From Aspidiotus rigidus (lineage: Eukaryota > Arthropoda > Insecta > Hemiptera > Diaspididae): a stretch of 64,000 nucleotides of DNA. This document shows positions 12,101 to 24,900 of the stretch, piece by piece; within the stretch, counting starts at the first letter, position 1, and every line of letters starts with the position of its first letter. Location: assembly GCA_035079385.1 (NCBI GenBank), contig JAVHKY010000030.1, positions 2,581,001-2,645,000 of the forward strand, written 5' to 3'. A program made the translations under genes and the position numbers. The notes beneath the pieces are model-generated. The model was not told where the DNA came from. It did no database searches and saw nothing but the letters and a program-made list of their open reading frames with translations.

Positions 12101-13864
12101 ATCCATAATAAAATGAATTCATTTAGAACTCGATCCGCAAAGTAATTTATTTCTGAAATTGAAAACCCACCTGCTCAGTGAAAGTTAACACAGATTCAAA
12201 AATACTGGATATTTTAAAATTTTTATTGATATTCCTTCTTACTACCTTCATGTATCTTACTTATGTCCTTTCTTCATCCACTTCCAAAGTTTATAGCGTT
12301 GCTTTTGTATTGCACTTTTAATTCAACAACGTACCTGGACGATATTTTCAATTTTCTACAGGGAATCCACATCTTCATGTCTCATGCAGGATCTCTCTCA
12401 CGTTTTTTGGAAGGTTTTCAGCCAGCTTTTATTCTCGTTGAGCATAACTGTTTACATTCAGGCCTATTATTAAAAAAAAAAAAAAAAAATTAAATAATGT
12501 ATATTATAATTATGTAGTAGGTATATATCTTATATCTAAATTCTGTAAAAATTTTAACCTCAAGTACGAACTCGAAATTAGAGTGCTCTGGGTGCAAGAA
12601 ACTATATTATTGTAAAAGCACCTGGCGCATTCTGGATAATGTATAATAATACAAAAAAAAAATTAACCACATAATTAGTCCATCAACCTCAAAATTTTGT
12701 ATTTCTTATTCGAAATTCGCGTAAATTTGAATCATTCTTTCTCCACGGTATACAGTATTTATTTTTTTTTAATGCGCCTACACAACATATTTTTAAAATA
12801 AAAAATACAAAAAAAAAATCTGTCAATTTACAGATCAAGCCATAGTGAACATTCGGTTATTCAACAAATTTACAGAAAATAACCCAAGCTATCCAATTAA
12901 TATTTCTTTCAACTGATAGAACGCGATTTCATTATAATAAATCATTATAAGATAGAATAATCCGTTTACTGATGAAGGAAAGTCATAAAAGAATTTTTTC
13001 GGCTTCCAAAAGAAAGAGAGAATTTTTTCGCGTGCCAGGATTTAATTAGGAAAGAAGGTAAAGATAAGGCTTGGCCGAAACGTTGAACAATATCCAAAAG
13101 CCTTGTCTTTACCTTCTTTCCTAAAAAAAAAAAAAAGAGAAAAAAAACTGTCACCATGGAGAAAATTACGTATTATGCTACCCCAGGATATACGCAAAAG
13201 CGTCTGTTTTGATTGAAAGTTTGTAAGAATGAAACTAATTTTCGGTAATAATATTATTATTTTCTCCATAAATACAAAATCATTTTCATACAATACAATT
13301 CTTATTTGTATCATTTCAAAGTATAGGTAGCATAGGATTTCGTACGTAGTCTAGGGATTAAAGCATAATCTCCAATAAAATTATTTTGCATCACATCTTA
13401 CATGATAAACAAACGTCTAAGAATATATTCTACAATGCGATAGTTTGGAATAATAAGTTATACGTCGATGGAAATAAATAAATAAATAATATTAAAATAC
13501 TCGTAGGTGAAAATAAAAACAAAAATGGAATTAAGTAATATGATCCATAGTTACAGTATTGAGATCTTGTCCTTTGTATAGGCAAAATATTACTTAAATT
13601 TATTTTATTGTACTACACAAAATTATTTGTAAAAAAAAAAAAAAAAAAAAAAAGGAACACCATAAATGTAGAGGACACACACCAACTTCACACCATTCTT
13701 CTCAGTGCGCATTCAATACTCGTTTGTTCATTTAGGAAAACAATTATCTTAATTTTACGCTCATGCATCTTGAAAAGTTTTTTCACACGCACTAACGTTC
13801 TTCTGGACTCAACCAAGCGCAATTGCCAGGCAATAGTTCAAAATTGAATGCAAATACGTGATGA
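12101..13864. other. Intergenic stretch with poly(A) runs and a hairpin
   Basis: This stretch holds poly(A) runs at about 12,472-12,489 and 13,630-13,652 that could be retroposon tails, and a strong hairpin at 13,046-13,124 (separate entry). I see no supported gene. Confidence 0.45.
13046..13124. repeat. Hairpin with 27-bp arms
   Basis: The left arm 13,046-13,072 (starting TTAGGAAAGAAGGTAAAGA) and right arm 13,098-13,124 (ending TTACCTTCTTTCCTAA) are complementary with one mismatch. The loop is about 25 nt, and a poly(A) run follows immediately. It could be a remnant of a foldback element or a structured transcript. Confidence 0.65.
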
Positions 13865-14390
13865 CTAGAGCTAACGTTTCTTGGAAATTGTCATTCTTGT
13901 TCTAATTGAGGCAAATGAGATTTGATCAAAGATGAGTACGTTTCAAACATCAAGGAGGCCCGAAAAAAATTTTATTTTTCCAACAATTTCCAAAAATAAG
14001 ATAAATGCCCAAAACTTCTAAAAATTGAATGAAATGCTATAATAACGTTAAAATTTGAATATTTCGCGATAAAACAGATAGATATTACCTCAAAAAAGCG
14101 TATGAAGACCAATTTTTCAGGTATTTCATTTTCTAATCTGTACAATGAGCAATATTCAACTAAAATGGAAGTAAATAATCAAATAATGCACGTTGTAGCT
14201 GTAGACTGATTATTATGTTTAATAGTCGTTTCACATAATTTCTCAACGTTTGTAAATTCAATAATCATTTTTTACATTTAATTTTCGGTTTTTTAATTTT
14301 TTTTCATTTTTTATTTTGTCAAAAATGCCAAATTTCTCAATTTCAATGCCAAAAATTTCCCTCTAAAATGCCAAAAAAAGTTAGCTCTAG
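13865..14390. mobile_element. Non-autonomous DNA transposon (MITE-like), 526 bp
   Basis: The ends are an 11-bp terminal inverted repeat: CTAGAGCTAAC at 13,865 and GTTAGCTCTAG ending at 14,390. The flanks carry the same hexamer TGATGA at 13,859-13,864 and 14,391-14,396, which fits a 6-bp target-site duplication. There is no transposase frame inside. The interior is AT-rich with repeated AAATGCCAAA-like words near the 3' end. The superfamily is not certain; a 6-bp duplication is uncommon among the well-known insect superfamilies. Confidence 0.65.
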
Positions 14391-14396
14391 TGATGA

Positions 14397-15946
14397 CGAA
14401 TACAATAGGTAGTTTTTCTTCAATGTAAAATTGCCCCCAAAAAATTGTGAATGATTCTTAAATCTATAATGGTAAACTCTAGTAAGGCAAATCACTAGAG
14501 AAGTCATGATTGATGCAAAAAAAAATTTGTTGAACACGGGCTCAGTAAGAGAGGAAAATAGCCTGGAAAATATGAAAATATAGCATCAGCTAAATCATTT
14601 GAAATTCTGAAGTTTGCGAGAAAATATGCGTCACCTTTCACATCACAAAATGAAAATTAAGCAGAAAATAATACGTAATCATAATTATATGAGCGTTTGT
14701 TATTCTTCATTTGACAGAAGATACAAATACCTTTACGTATATCTTTTAAAACTGAATAAAAATTCTTTGTAATGTAGGTACATACAAAAGTCACAATACA
14801 CAGAATAAAAATGGTGAATAATTTAAGGTAACTAATTGAACAGCAACAGCTTAAAACATATACGTAGATAATCTCGTCAATATCAATGTGTAGCACAGAT
14901 TCTACTGTCTGATGATCTGACAGACAATTTAGTTAATTAGTTTGATATATTTCTCAGTCTGCATTAGTTGCAAATGATACATATTGGTAACAACTTTGGA
15001 CCCTAAGCCACAATTCACTCGGGAGATGAAGTTAATGTTGTTGTCGAGGCTCCTAATTGAGATGTGGTTGTTGAGCGATGATGTAGGTAGACAATTAATC
15101 TGTAATAATTATAGAAAGAAAGAAAAAAAAAAAAAATTAAATGAAAATTAGAGATCCACTATCTGTAGGGAATGCAAATCTGATAATGCAATTCCAGCAT
15201 GACGAAGAAACCCCCATCTAATTAGGTACCGTTGCTTCACACTAGCTAATATTAAGAATTTTGACCATTAAATTCTTCATTTGCCACAATTATATCGATG
15301 CATCTTTTGCCGTCGCCAGCCGTATTTTGGTAAGTATCCTTCGTTTTCTTTTCAACAAATGAGGTCTTGATTTATTTAGAAATGATCATTCTCACTCACG
15401 TTTTTTATGACTAAGGCTGCATACATGCATACTTGATTTTCTCAATCCTACCTCAATATGTGATCACCTCCACGCCTTGTAAATTGTAATACCTTTCCTC
15501 TTCATTCTGAACCCATTCATGTTTACCAGTTTGTTTCTTTTCTTCACTCATTTTTGAAATTGACAAACTCAAATAAATAGAAATTATTTCCTCAGACACC
15601 TAGATCAAAGCTTCTATTACACCCTTGTGAAAAAAAAAAACTTTCTAAGCACAATTCCACAAAAATTACTCCAAGTAATTTCTCTAACCCTAACTGGTAG
15701 ACGATAATAATACTCAACTTTTTGTGACTTCCTCCCTCTTAAGAAAACAAAGCACCGACAGCTTTCATAAGCATGTTTATTCACAACACTAGACCACATA
15801 ATTCTCACTTGCCTTCCTATTCTAAAAAATATGAGCCACTCTATATCCAATAAACAATGAAAAAATTCAAACCAGTTCACATTACTTGATTAAAGATAAT
15901 AAAATTAATAACGAATTTCGATACTGCTTTTTCAAAATCATCTTAC
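14397..15946. other. Intergenic stretch, 3' flank of the transporter gene
   Basis: I see no supported gene here. A frame at 15,617-15,880 on the minus strand directly beyond the transporter stop has no recognisable domain. It is most likely 3' untranslated or flanking sequence. Confidence 0.45.
15776..15781 (-). terminator. Candidate poly(A) signal for the SLC46-like gene
   Basis: The minus strand reads AATAAA here, about 170 bp downstream of the transporter stop codon. Position and hexamer are right for cleavage and polyadenylation, but no transcript evidence is available. Confidence 0.35.
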
Positions 15947-18900
15947 TTACGCAGTAAGTAACGTCATCAACAGGCACAGATAAGCAGAAACTAGAAAAAC
16001 TGTTTTGGGATATGTATCTATTGTTTCTCTATACACCATATTATAAAGCGGAGAGCTAGCAAGCGGTGACAATGCATCCACCATTGCAAATGACGCAAAT
16101 ATTTTTCCTGCAAATTCAAAATAATATGAATTTATACAGATTTTTTGACAAAAAAAATTCCTCTCGTTTGTTATTCTATTCGGCTGACCAAACTCAATCA
16201 TCGACCACTTACCCACGTCGTCAGCATGCACAATTTTCGAGAGGAAACTCCTCAGAACAGCTCCGTATATTCCAGAGACGCTACTCAAGGTAGCAGTGAT
16301 GTAAACAAGCCATTTTTCTGTGCCAAGAAAAAATACCAACGCACTCAGCAAACGGATCACGTTAACTATGCTTACAATCTCTAAATCGTGCAGACTCAAC
16401 ATCTTACTGGTTCCTAAAGTAGATGCGGCCGCTAGAAAAGATGAACAGTTAGTTTTTAACCTCACTCATTATTGTACAAAGACAGTGTTCTATCTTGCAC
16501 AGCACAAACAAAATGAGATGGAGTAAACTTTTGAACACTTTACTACACAAATGGAGAAAATACCAAGAATGCTACAAGCGTTGTTCACCAATAGGACACT
16601 ATGCAGTATAAACTAAATGTGAAAACAACCAATGCTGACTTGAGAAGAGATATAGGAACATGAATTTCTTCAATGAGTTTGCAACTTACTGCTGACTCCC
16701 ACTATCAAAGGCTTTAAAAAATTCTATATACTACATACATTATTTCTTGAGAAGTTTAAGAGCCTCCTCAGACTGAAGCATTTTATCGCTAAAAGATACA
16801 TTTGTACTTTGTTCAGAGGCCCACACTACACTTTCACACTTCCTGTGGTTCACTTAATACTAACCTGTTGATTGAACACACTTGTAGTGTTCTTTAAAAA
16901 TACCTTCTTAACTTGTGCAGTCAATACTAATCAATTTATTAGTCAGAGTTCACTCTACCTCTCGCTCATTAATTGTTTAAAATTGACCTGAAATTCAATA
17001 TTTACCAGAAACAAATGTACACAAAGATACCAAATGCGTATATTCAACTAGAGTCCAGTGGCGCACTTTCTGTAAGAACAAGTAAAAAACAACATTTTCA
17101 CCTGAAAACAGACGACCAATAAGCATTTATTTCATTTCTATTTCTTCAAAATGGAAACAAAGACAATAAAAAGGAGGAGATAAAAATGTAATATGTACGC
17201 ATCTTCTATTCATTATACTACACATAATTTCACCAACAAAGAGCATAATAACAAACTTTCATCTCTACCTTCCCATCAAATCTAAAAAATAATCTCATCT
17301 TCCAGCTCCAGATGAATCTATTGAATTAGGTAACACTCTACACCAAAAATGATTTTTAAAAATTCTGCAAATTACAAACTTCAAAAGAAAATGGAAATTT
17401 GCAAAACTAGCAAAAACTTTCTGTCACTAACTATCTAAACGTCAAATTATCAGTAAAAACCCTTACTTAAAATAGTTTCTTATATCAAACCACTATAGTA
17501 GGAGTTTTCTAATACCTTTGCAATTACACAAGACACTTTGAACTGGTAGTTTTTTGCGAAACCAAACCTTGGCTTCCTCCCTTGACTAAGTTTCTTCAGA
17601 ATAAGACAAAAGGGATACATCATTTATTTCACCGAGTCTAACCTACGGGAAGTGTATCTTCAAATGAGTAACTTTCTTCACACACCTTTAATTAGTGCAA
17701 AAGAAAACAACTTGGAATAATTTAAACGTACCGCCACTTTGTACTGTGGATAGAAAGCCCAGAAATGCAATACAGAAAAAAATTTGGACATTACGCGACA
17801 ACTGTCTCGTGTAACACGTATCATATATGCTCTTTATGAAGGACCATTGAAACGGATTTCCACTGGTTGAATCATATTGAGTCTGCAAAATTGTTAGACT
17901 ATTTTTACTGATATTTACAACAAAAAATAGCTATTATTGAATTCAAGAATAGCAGTGAAGGAAATAAATAGTGATCATATTTCATTTTCTACCTGAGTAG
18001 TAACAATAGATTCCTTGAGCAGAAACAGGATATAAAAAAATGATATTGAGCTTATACCAACACAAACAGCCAAAGTAAATGTGTAACTTATAGCCTGCAG
18101 ATATGGAGTTACCAACGTACCAATCAAACTTGCAAAGTACAGACATCCCATCAAAATACCCAATCTGAAATCAAAGTAGGAACATTATTTTTTGGAAATC
18201 CTAAATAATATTACATACCAGTACTGCTGAAAGCTCATTATGAGGAGATGGACTGTTAGAAAAAGGAGAGACTCTAACAGATGATAGACTCAAAAAGGAA
18301 CAGAAGTAAAGCAGAAACATCAAGTACCAATGTATCAAACAGCTCTTACAAAATAACGAATACCAATCACTGTTTCATTCAAGTTCAACAATTTGCAATC
18401 TGCATGACATATTCAATCAAAATTGTTGATGTGAAGTACGAGGGGGAAATGTGTGCATTATTCCCTATCAGATGTTGCACTGTGACAAAATTGTCAACCT
18501 TGAATGGAATAGATATTATAGGTTGCATACCTATCATAGATTTGGCGTTAACATTTCTGTTTCATATTCAACACACAGCGCAGCTTCCTTATAAAGTTAT
18601 TCACGCTGACGTTAAAGCAGTGATAATGGTGTAAACTAGCGATCTTTATTTAGGGTTAGATACTTCCATCACATGTAAACATTTTTTTTTTACATACTTT
18701 TCTATAAGAAATGGTGTTTTGGAAATTGTTCAACATATTGGAAACAAAGTGTATGTAAGAAACAGGAACTGAGTTCCCAATTATCACAAAGCTTGTTCCT
18801 ATGAGAAATGGTGCCTTCTTGTAATATTTGACAATATCTAGTACTTAATTTCTGCCCATAAGGAATTACATGTAAGAAAAAATGTTAATATTCTAGATGG

Positions 18901-21900
18901 AAGTATCAATCTCATTCCACTGGATAGAGCCCTAGCAATACCATCCAACATCAACCGTGAATAGGTCTTATAGAGTTCATTTTGGACTTTGGTCCATGTA
19001 ATTTATAGTCAAAATGACCTTAACTCTTGCTATTACTACAGAATTCTCTATCCGACAGTAGGTTGGAGGAGTATGTGTATCAGTACAGGTTCTCATTAAG
19101 TGAAACCATCCCAACTCAACACAATTCTAACCTGAATACTCGCGTTTCAGTCGTTGATATATCGCATACGTAACAGAACACAGCCAACTGAAGAACTGGT
19201 CCACCACCAGACAGTGATAAGGGTAAATCAAACATTAGAAAATAATTCGGATGTAAATCTGTAATACTGCCCCATGTCCAGAGAACAACGGTCACAAGGA
19301 ATCCTACAAAAATAAATAAAATACATCATTACATAACAAAGTTTTCAGATGCAATATTGAAGGGAGGTAATTTACACTGAAAATAATGACCTTAAAGTCA
19401 AAATCAGTTTTGTTCTTTAATCACATCCAAATGACCCTGGCTACTCTGAACCTGATGGACTGATTTCCTAACTACGTAGTACGTAGTACGTCGCAATATC
19501 GATAGATTGCAAAATATTGTAAAATGCTACTGTCTTGCAGAAGTTCCTTTGACAGCCGTGTTCTCAAACAAACAATATAATTTTGAGTGCACTTAAAAGT
19601 CCCGGAAAGTCCCCCCAAAAAAACACTTAGGTAACCTCGCAAGTTACTCAAATGTTTTTTTAGTTCTTTAAGCAAACTTGAAATTATTAATATTTGTTTG
19701 TTTGAGAATACGGCTATCAGTCTTTGTTGACTTTTCCTTTCAATGTAACTTCCCATAAGCGAAACCAAGGAACTTATAAAATAGGTATGCGCAAGTGATG
19801 AGAAGAGGACCGTCGCCATATTGAAACAGTTGAAAGAGAAGCAGTTTTAGGAGGTTTCAGGAGAGCTGTGAGAAAAATTTGAATATCAAACAATTGAATT
19901 TTGGTTGATTAGAAAAATTACAAGTGTATTGATAAAAACAAAAAATCAGTACATTTCTTTCATTTTTTGTAGTTTGAATTCTTGCATTTGATGTTTGATG
20001 CTTAAAATTCTCTTAGAATACTACTCGATTGCTCCTTCTTCAATTTTATCAACATGGTGACGATCCTATATTTGTAAGAATGATGCGTAATGATGCGTCA
20101 TTCTTATTTCCTTTATTTTTTTTTCTGCTTGTTTAATCACGACTTGTTGGTCAAATCGTTTTACTTGTTTGATATTTGGTTTTGTTTAGCTTTGATTGTT
20201 CGAACGCTCGGTCGTCGCCCGCATGTCGACACCGTGTAAATTTCACGAGTATTAAAATCTGTGTTTTTCTTCGTGCAATTTACGTGTCTTCTTCTTTAGG
20301 TCGCATAGCGACTTATATACTCTTATCACTTGCGCATACCTATCTTATACAGTTCCTTAGCCTTAGCAAAACTAATGTTCTGAAAACAGATCAATATTTT
20401 GAAAACAGAACGTTAATAAGGTAGGAGAGGTCAATTTCTTAGAAGCATAAAACTTCTAGATTATAAAAGAAATGCTCCCATTCCTTATTTATGTTCTGTT
20501 TTCAAAATATTCATCAATTTTCAGAACGTCACTTTTGTATAATTATGGCAAATTCTATTGATAAAGAAGTAAACAAAGATTTGAAGAAACTTCAGCAAGC
20601 AGCTTTTTGCGATTTATCGATACTGTGACGTAACAGGAAATCAGTCCGTCGCTGTTTTATGGGGCACGTAAATGATACAAAGGGGACTTAGAATACCCTC
20701 AGAAAGACGTTGCGTTGTGAGTCTCATGATGTTTGAAGCATTGCATATCTTGTTACTCAAAGGGGCTATCTTTCAGGTTATATGAGGTTGGAACTTGGAA
20801 AAAATAATTTTGGGTAGATCAGTTTTTGTTAGATATCATAGGGCGTACGGCGCGCAGCAAAATTTATATAAGAGAGAGAAGTGAGAATTCAAAAAATTTC
20901 TACCATCAAACTATAATATATTGAGGAAGGAGGGGGTACTAGGAACAGTTTCAACTCTTGTCGACTCTTGAGTGATATAAATTGAGGAGGGGGAAAGATT
21001 CCAAAGAATTCCGACCCTTTATCGAAAGAAATGGAAAAAATATCGACCTTCAATATTATTTTTACATTAGACTTGCTATCATTGCATATTAAATTCCCCT
21101 GCCATTAAACCAATATAAAGCGAGCACGAGTATGCAATTTGATAAAGGGGAAGAGCCCTACAGCGAAGTAAGCTGCGGGTTTCTTATCGACCTAATAAGT
21201 GCTTTCCGAAAATATTTCAAAATTTTTTTGAGCTTTAGACAAAGTATGGTCCCGGTAAAGCCAAGGCGTACCTACAGATATAACTGAATTCAGAGAAAAC
21301 TTTTCAAAATGAATACCTATGCAAGTGAAAAACCAAGAAAATCGTAGAGCTTTAGAACGAGAGTAAGTCCTCTTCCTTCTTGATCTAATTAGCAGCTTTT
21401 CAAAATACTGCAAGGTTTTGTAGGGAAACTTCGAGCAGTACAGTGTAACAGTGAACACTTAAGATTTGGAGATGGGCAATGAACTTCAAGACGCAATATA
21501 GAAGTATTTGTGGTAAGTAACGAAATTGTCATCATTGTTTATATTTGATAAAGACACTTCTTGTTGGCCATATGAAACAAATATAGATCACAAAGCGATG
21601 GCAAAGTACGCGGCGACATTAGTTTCCTTTCCCTTCTCCACTCAGCCTCTTGCTCATTGAGCAAATTTTCAATCCTGATGCTTCTCTCCTTCCAAAATAC
21701 GAAACGACATTTCACGCGATTATAAATCCAGGTCGTGACTTACCAAACGATCCACTGAGCATCAGTGGTCGACGACCAAATATATCACTCCAAGGCCCTA
21801 AAAAGATTGAAGTCAGAGCCGGTAAGATTGAAACGCTGATTGTCTGGTACATAGTATAAGACGATGTATACTTCTGTATTTCCGAAAAATATGGAGCAGT

Positions 21901-24900
21901 CGTATTCAAACAGACGTCTTCGTCGCGTATCCCCAAAACAGCTTTGCAGTACTGTACCTCTACAATGTTGGTTGCTATCACACCTGCGGGAAAAATTCGA
22001 AGTTGTAAGTTAGTCTCGTACTTAGCGAAAATGTGACCGGTTTTGTTTTCAAGGCTAAATTTCATCTTTCGATTACGGCGTCGATACCATTTCCATTCTT
22101 CTTAAATATTTTAGCAATCATTATAGTGTTGGTTAGTCCATTCCTTGATTCGAAGAGATCTCTAATTCAATGCAGTAGCAAGAAGGTTATCTGGTCGTGG
22201 AGTTTAAATTTTTTATCGATAGATGCGGATATTTTCTGCGTATTTAAAAAATTGGACCGTAAAAAACACGCAAAAGAATTGTAGCCAGTCGTATTTACTT
22301 GAGCCAACTCCCAATACTAATTATAGTAATGCGAGAGGCAGGTTCTTTTCTTTTTTTGATATGACAAAATATTCGTACGCGAGTATCTTCATAAATATCG
22401 AAACAGAAGGCTAACAAATAAAATACTAAAATTTACGATTCCAACGAGAGATCTTTTATACACTTCTTGCGCAACGAGATAGATAAACATCTCGTCCGCG
22501 TTCATTAATTGTCACGAGCTATTACGGGGGATGAAAGTTAGTGCTTCAACTTGATTTTCCATGATAATTGAGGCGTAGATTTTATACAAACGCCTAAATC
22601 TGTTTTCACAAATGAATTATCATTATTATGCTTTTTATGTCATTTTATGGCTTCATCAATAGGATATGCAATTTCTCTGTCTTCATAAGTAAAGTTTAAG
22701 TAACTACAATAATAGACTATCTCCCTGAGTACTTTTGGCATGTAATAAATTTACAGGGGGAAAGAAAAGTGTTAATGGAAAATTGTACAATACTACTGCT
22801 TACATACTGAAACAATACAAGGAACGTTAAATGTATCCCAAGAGGGTAAAATGAGTTCAGACTCAGGTTTAGTTCGAGTAATTTCTCATACACGTGCAGG
22901 TGTCACATTATATTAGCTTTTAGCTTTATCTCGATCTCCAATTTGTAAATCGTACGTCCACAACAACCTGTAATTACTTGTACTATCCATTATTTCTAAA
23001 AGCGCTAACAGCAGGAGACCATAGATGACAATCAGTGTGACGTCATGCATGGAAAGAAATTGCAAACGCCATATGAAATACAGACAGCAGAGATCAGTGT
23101 TTTCAGCCGGGCTGATTTTTACACGTGATTTCCCTTAAGAGAATTCCGGGAGCCTTTTGTAATTGTCGAATATATCAAAAATCTCAAAAGAAAGGTTGAA
23201 GTCTCTATTTGTGACCTGCGATGAGAAAACGATGCTCATTGCCCATTGACGCCGGAACACCACTTCTTTCTGATTGGACATCTAATCAGAGAGAAATGGT
23301 GTTCTTGTCAGGGGGCAATGAGCATCCTTTTCTCATCGCAGGTCACATTTTATGATTAACAGGTTTTTATTCTTAAGAATTATATGATTTTCGATATATT
23401 TGTCAACAAAAGTTGTCTGGAATTCTCTTATGAGAAACTGTGTATAAAGATCAGCTCGGTTGAAATCACTGATCTCTGCGATCTGCATTTCATAGGGCAT
23501 TTACGACTTCCCTCTATGAACGACGTCAGCTGATTATCATCTATTGCATATATTCTGTTTCTTTAGCAGATAGTACAGGACTCTTATCTATGAAGAAGTT
23601 TGATGGAGACCTAGGGGCTAAGATCTTCACAAATTTTTGGATAGACCCGACCTTATTTCTTAATTTATGGAGAAATTTTCGCTGAAAATCCCCGCGATTC
23701 ATCGTACGCTATCAGAGCGTAGATTTTGATCCACGTTGAAGACTTGAAAAATTTCTACCATCAAGCAATAAATTTGGGAAGAAGAGTTGGAAAAGTTTCG
23801 ACCTCCACACCATGGTATTAACAGTCCGTCTTAGATCTCGATTCAGGACAAATGAAAGTTCTCAGTTTGTAAAGTACAACGATTCTCACCAAAAATAGAA
23901 CCGCTCACGATCGTGAAAAATAAAGTAGGTTCCACATACTTCATCCGTATTGACCATCCTTCGTTGGTCTCGTTGGAAAAATCCACATTTTCTTCACTTT
24001 CCACTGTACCGTCCGACGGGGGATCGGTCTATAAAAAAAAGAAAATACATATTATGTATGCTTACTACACAAAATTTCAAGTGTAACTGCATCATGAAAA
24101 AATAATTTAATAATGATGAAAGAATAATTTTCTGCCCTCGTGAAGCTGCGAATTGCGATCCTTGCACATGACACAATCGCAGCAAAATATTTTATTCTTT
24201 CGCCATTTATCGTATTATTCTTTTCCTACCTAATCAAAAATATCAACGTCCCTATGAAACAAAAACTTAAATTTTCTATTCGCAAAATATGTATATATCG
24301 CATAGTACCATTTCACAAAATGTCTTGAAACCCCTCATGAAAAGAGAAATGATTGTTTAATTAGTATTTTACACTTGTCCTGCATTGAACTTTTCACAAC
24401 AGAACACTGCGACAGTGAAAGCCAAGTTTTGGTTCAGAATAGAATCACGCGATATTTTTGCAGGGTCAATATTCAAATGAGATAAACCATTCACGTCTGC
24501 AGAAAAATATTTGACCAAGAAGTTTGGATAAATAGTCAAGGCATTGAACTTCTTGCACTAGGTTTATTTCATCTAGTTATTCTTCAAATTTTATTTTGAA
24601 AATCTATGTAAGTACTTTTTTTTTTTTGCTGCAGAAAGGTTTGAGTCCAGCATGATTCTTATGCAAAAAAACTGTTTGGCTAGGTAATGTGGGGGATAAG
24701 ACTTGATGCAAACCAACGTCGATCAGGTCAGCAAAAAGCGCTCCGGTACATACTTTTCTTCCGTTTTGTTTCCATTTACCTACAGATATACTTGGGCTAC
24801 AGACCCTCTTCATAATTAAAGCTGCAGTAGGCTACTACGAATCCTGAATCGATTAGTGGCAGAATTTAAAGGTGACTCATCTGGAGAATCTATACGTTGT

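Noticed and set aside
15617..15880. Extra terminal exon of the SLC46-like transporter
   Set aside because: A donor-like GTAAGT overlaps the stop, but the existing stop already gives the normal family length and the downstream frame has no family features.
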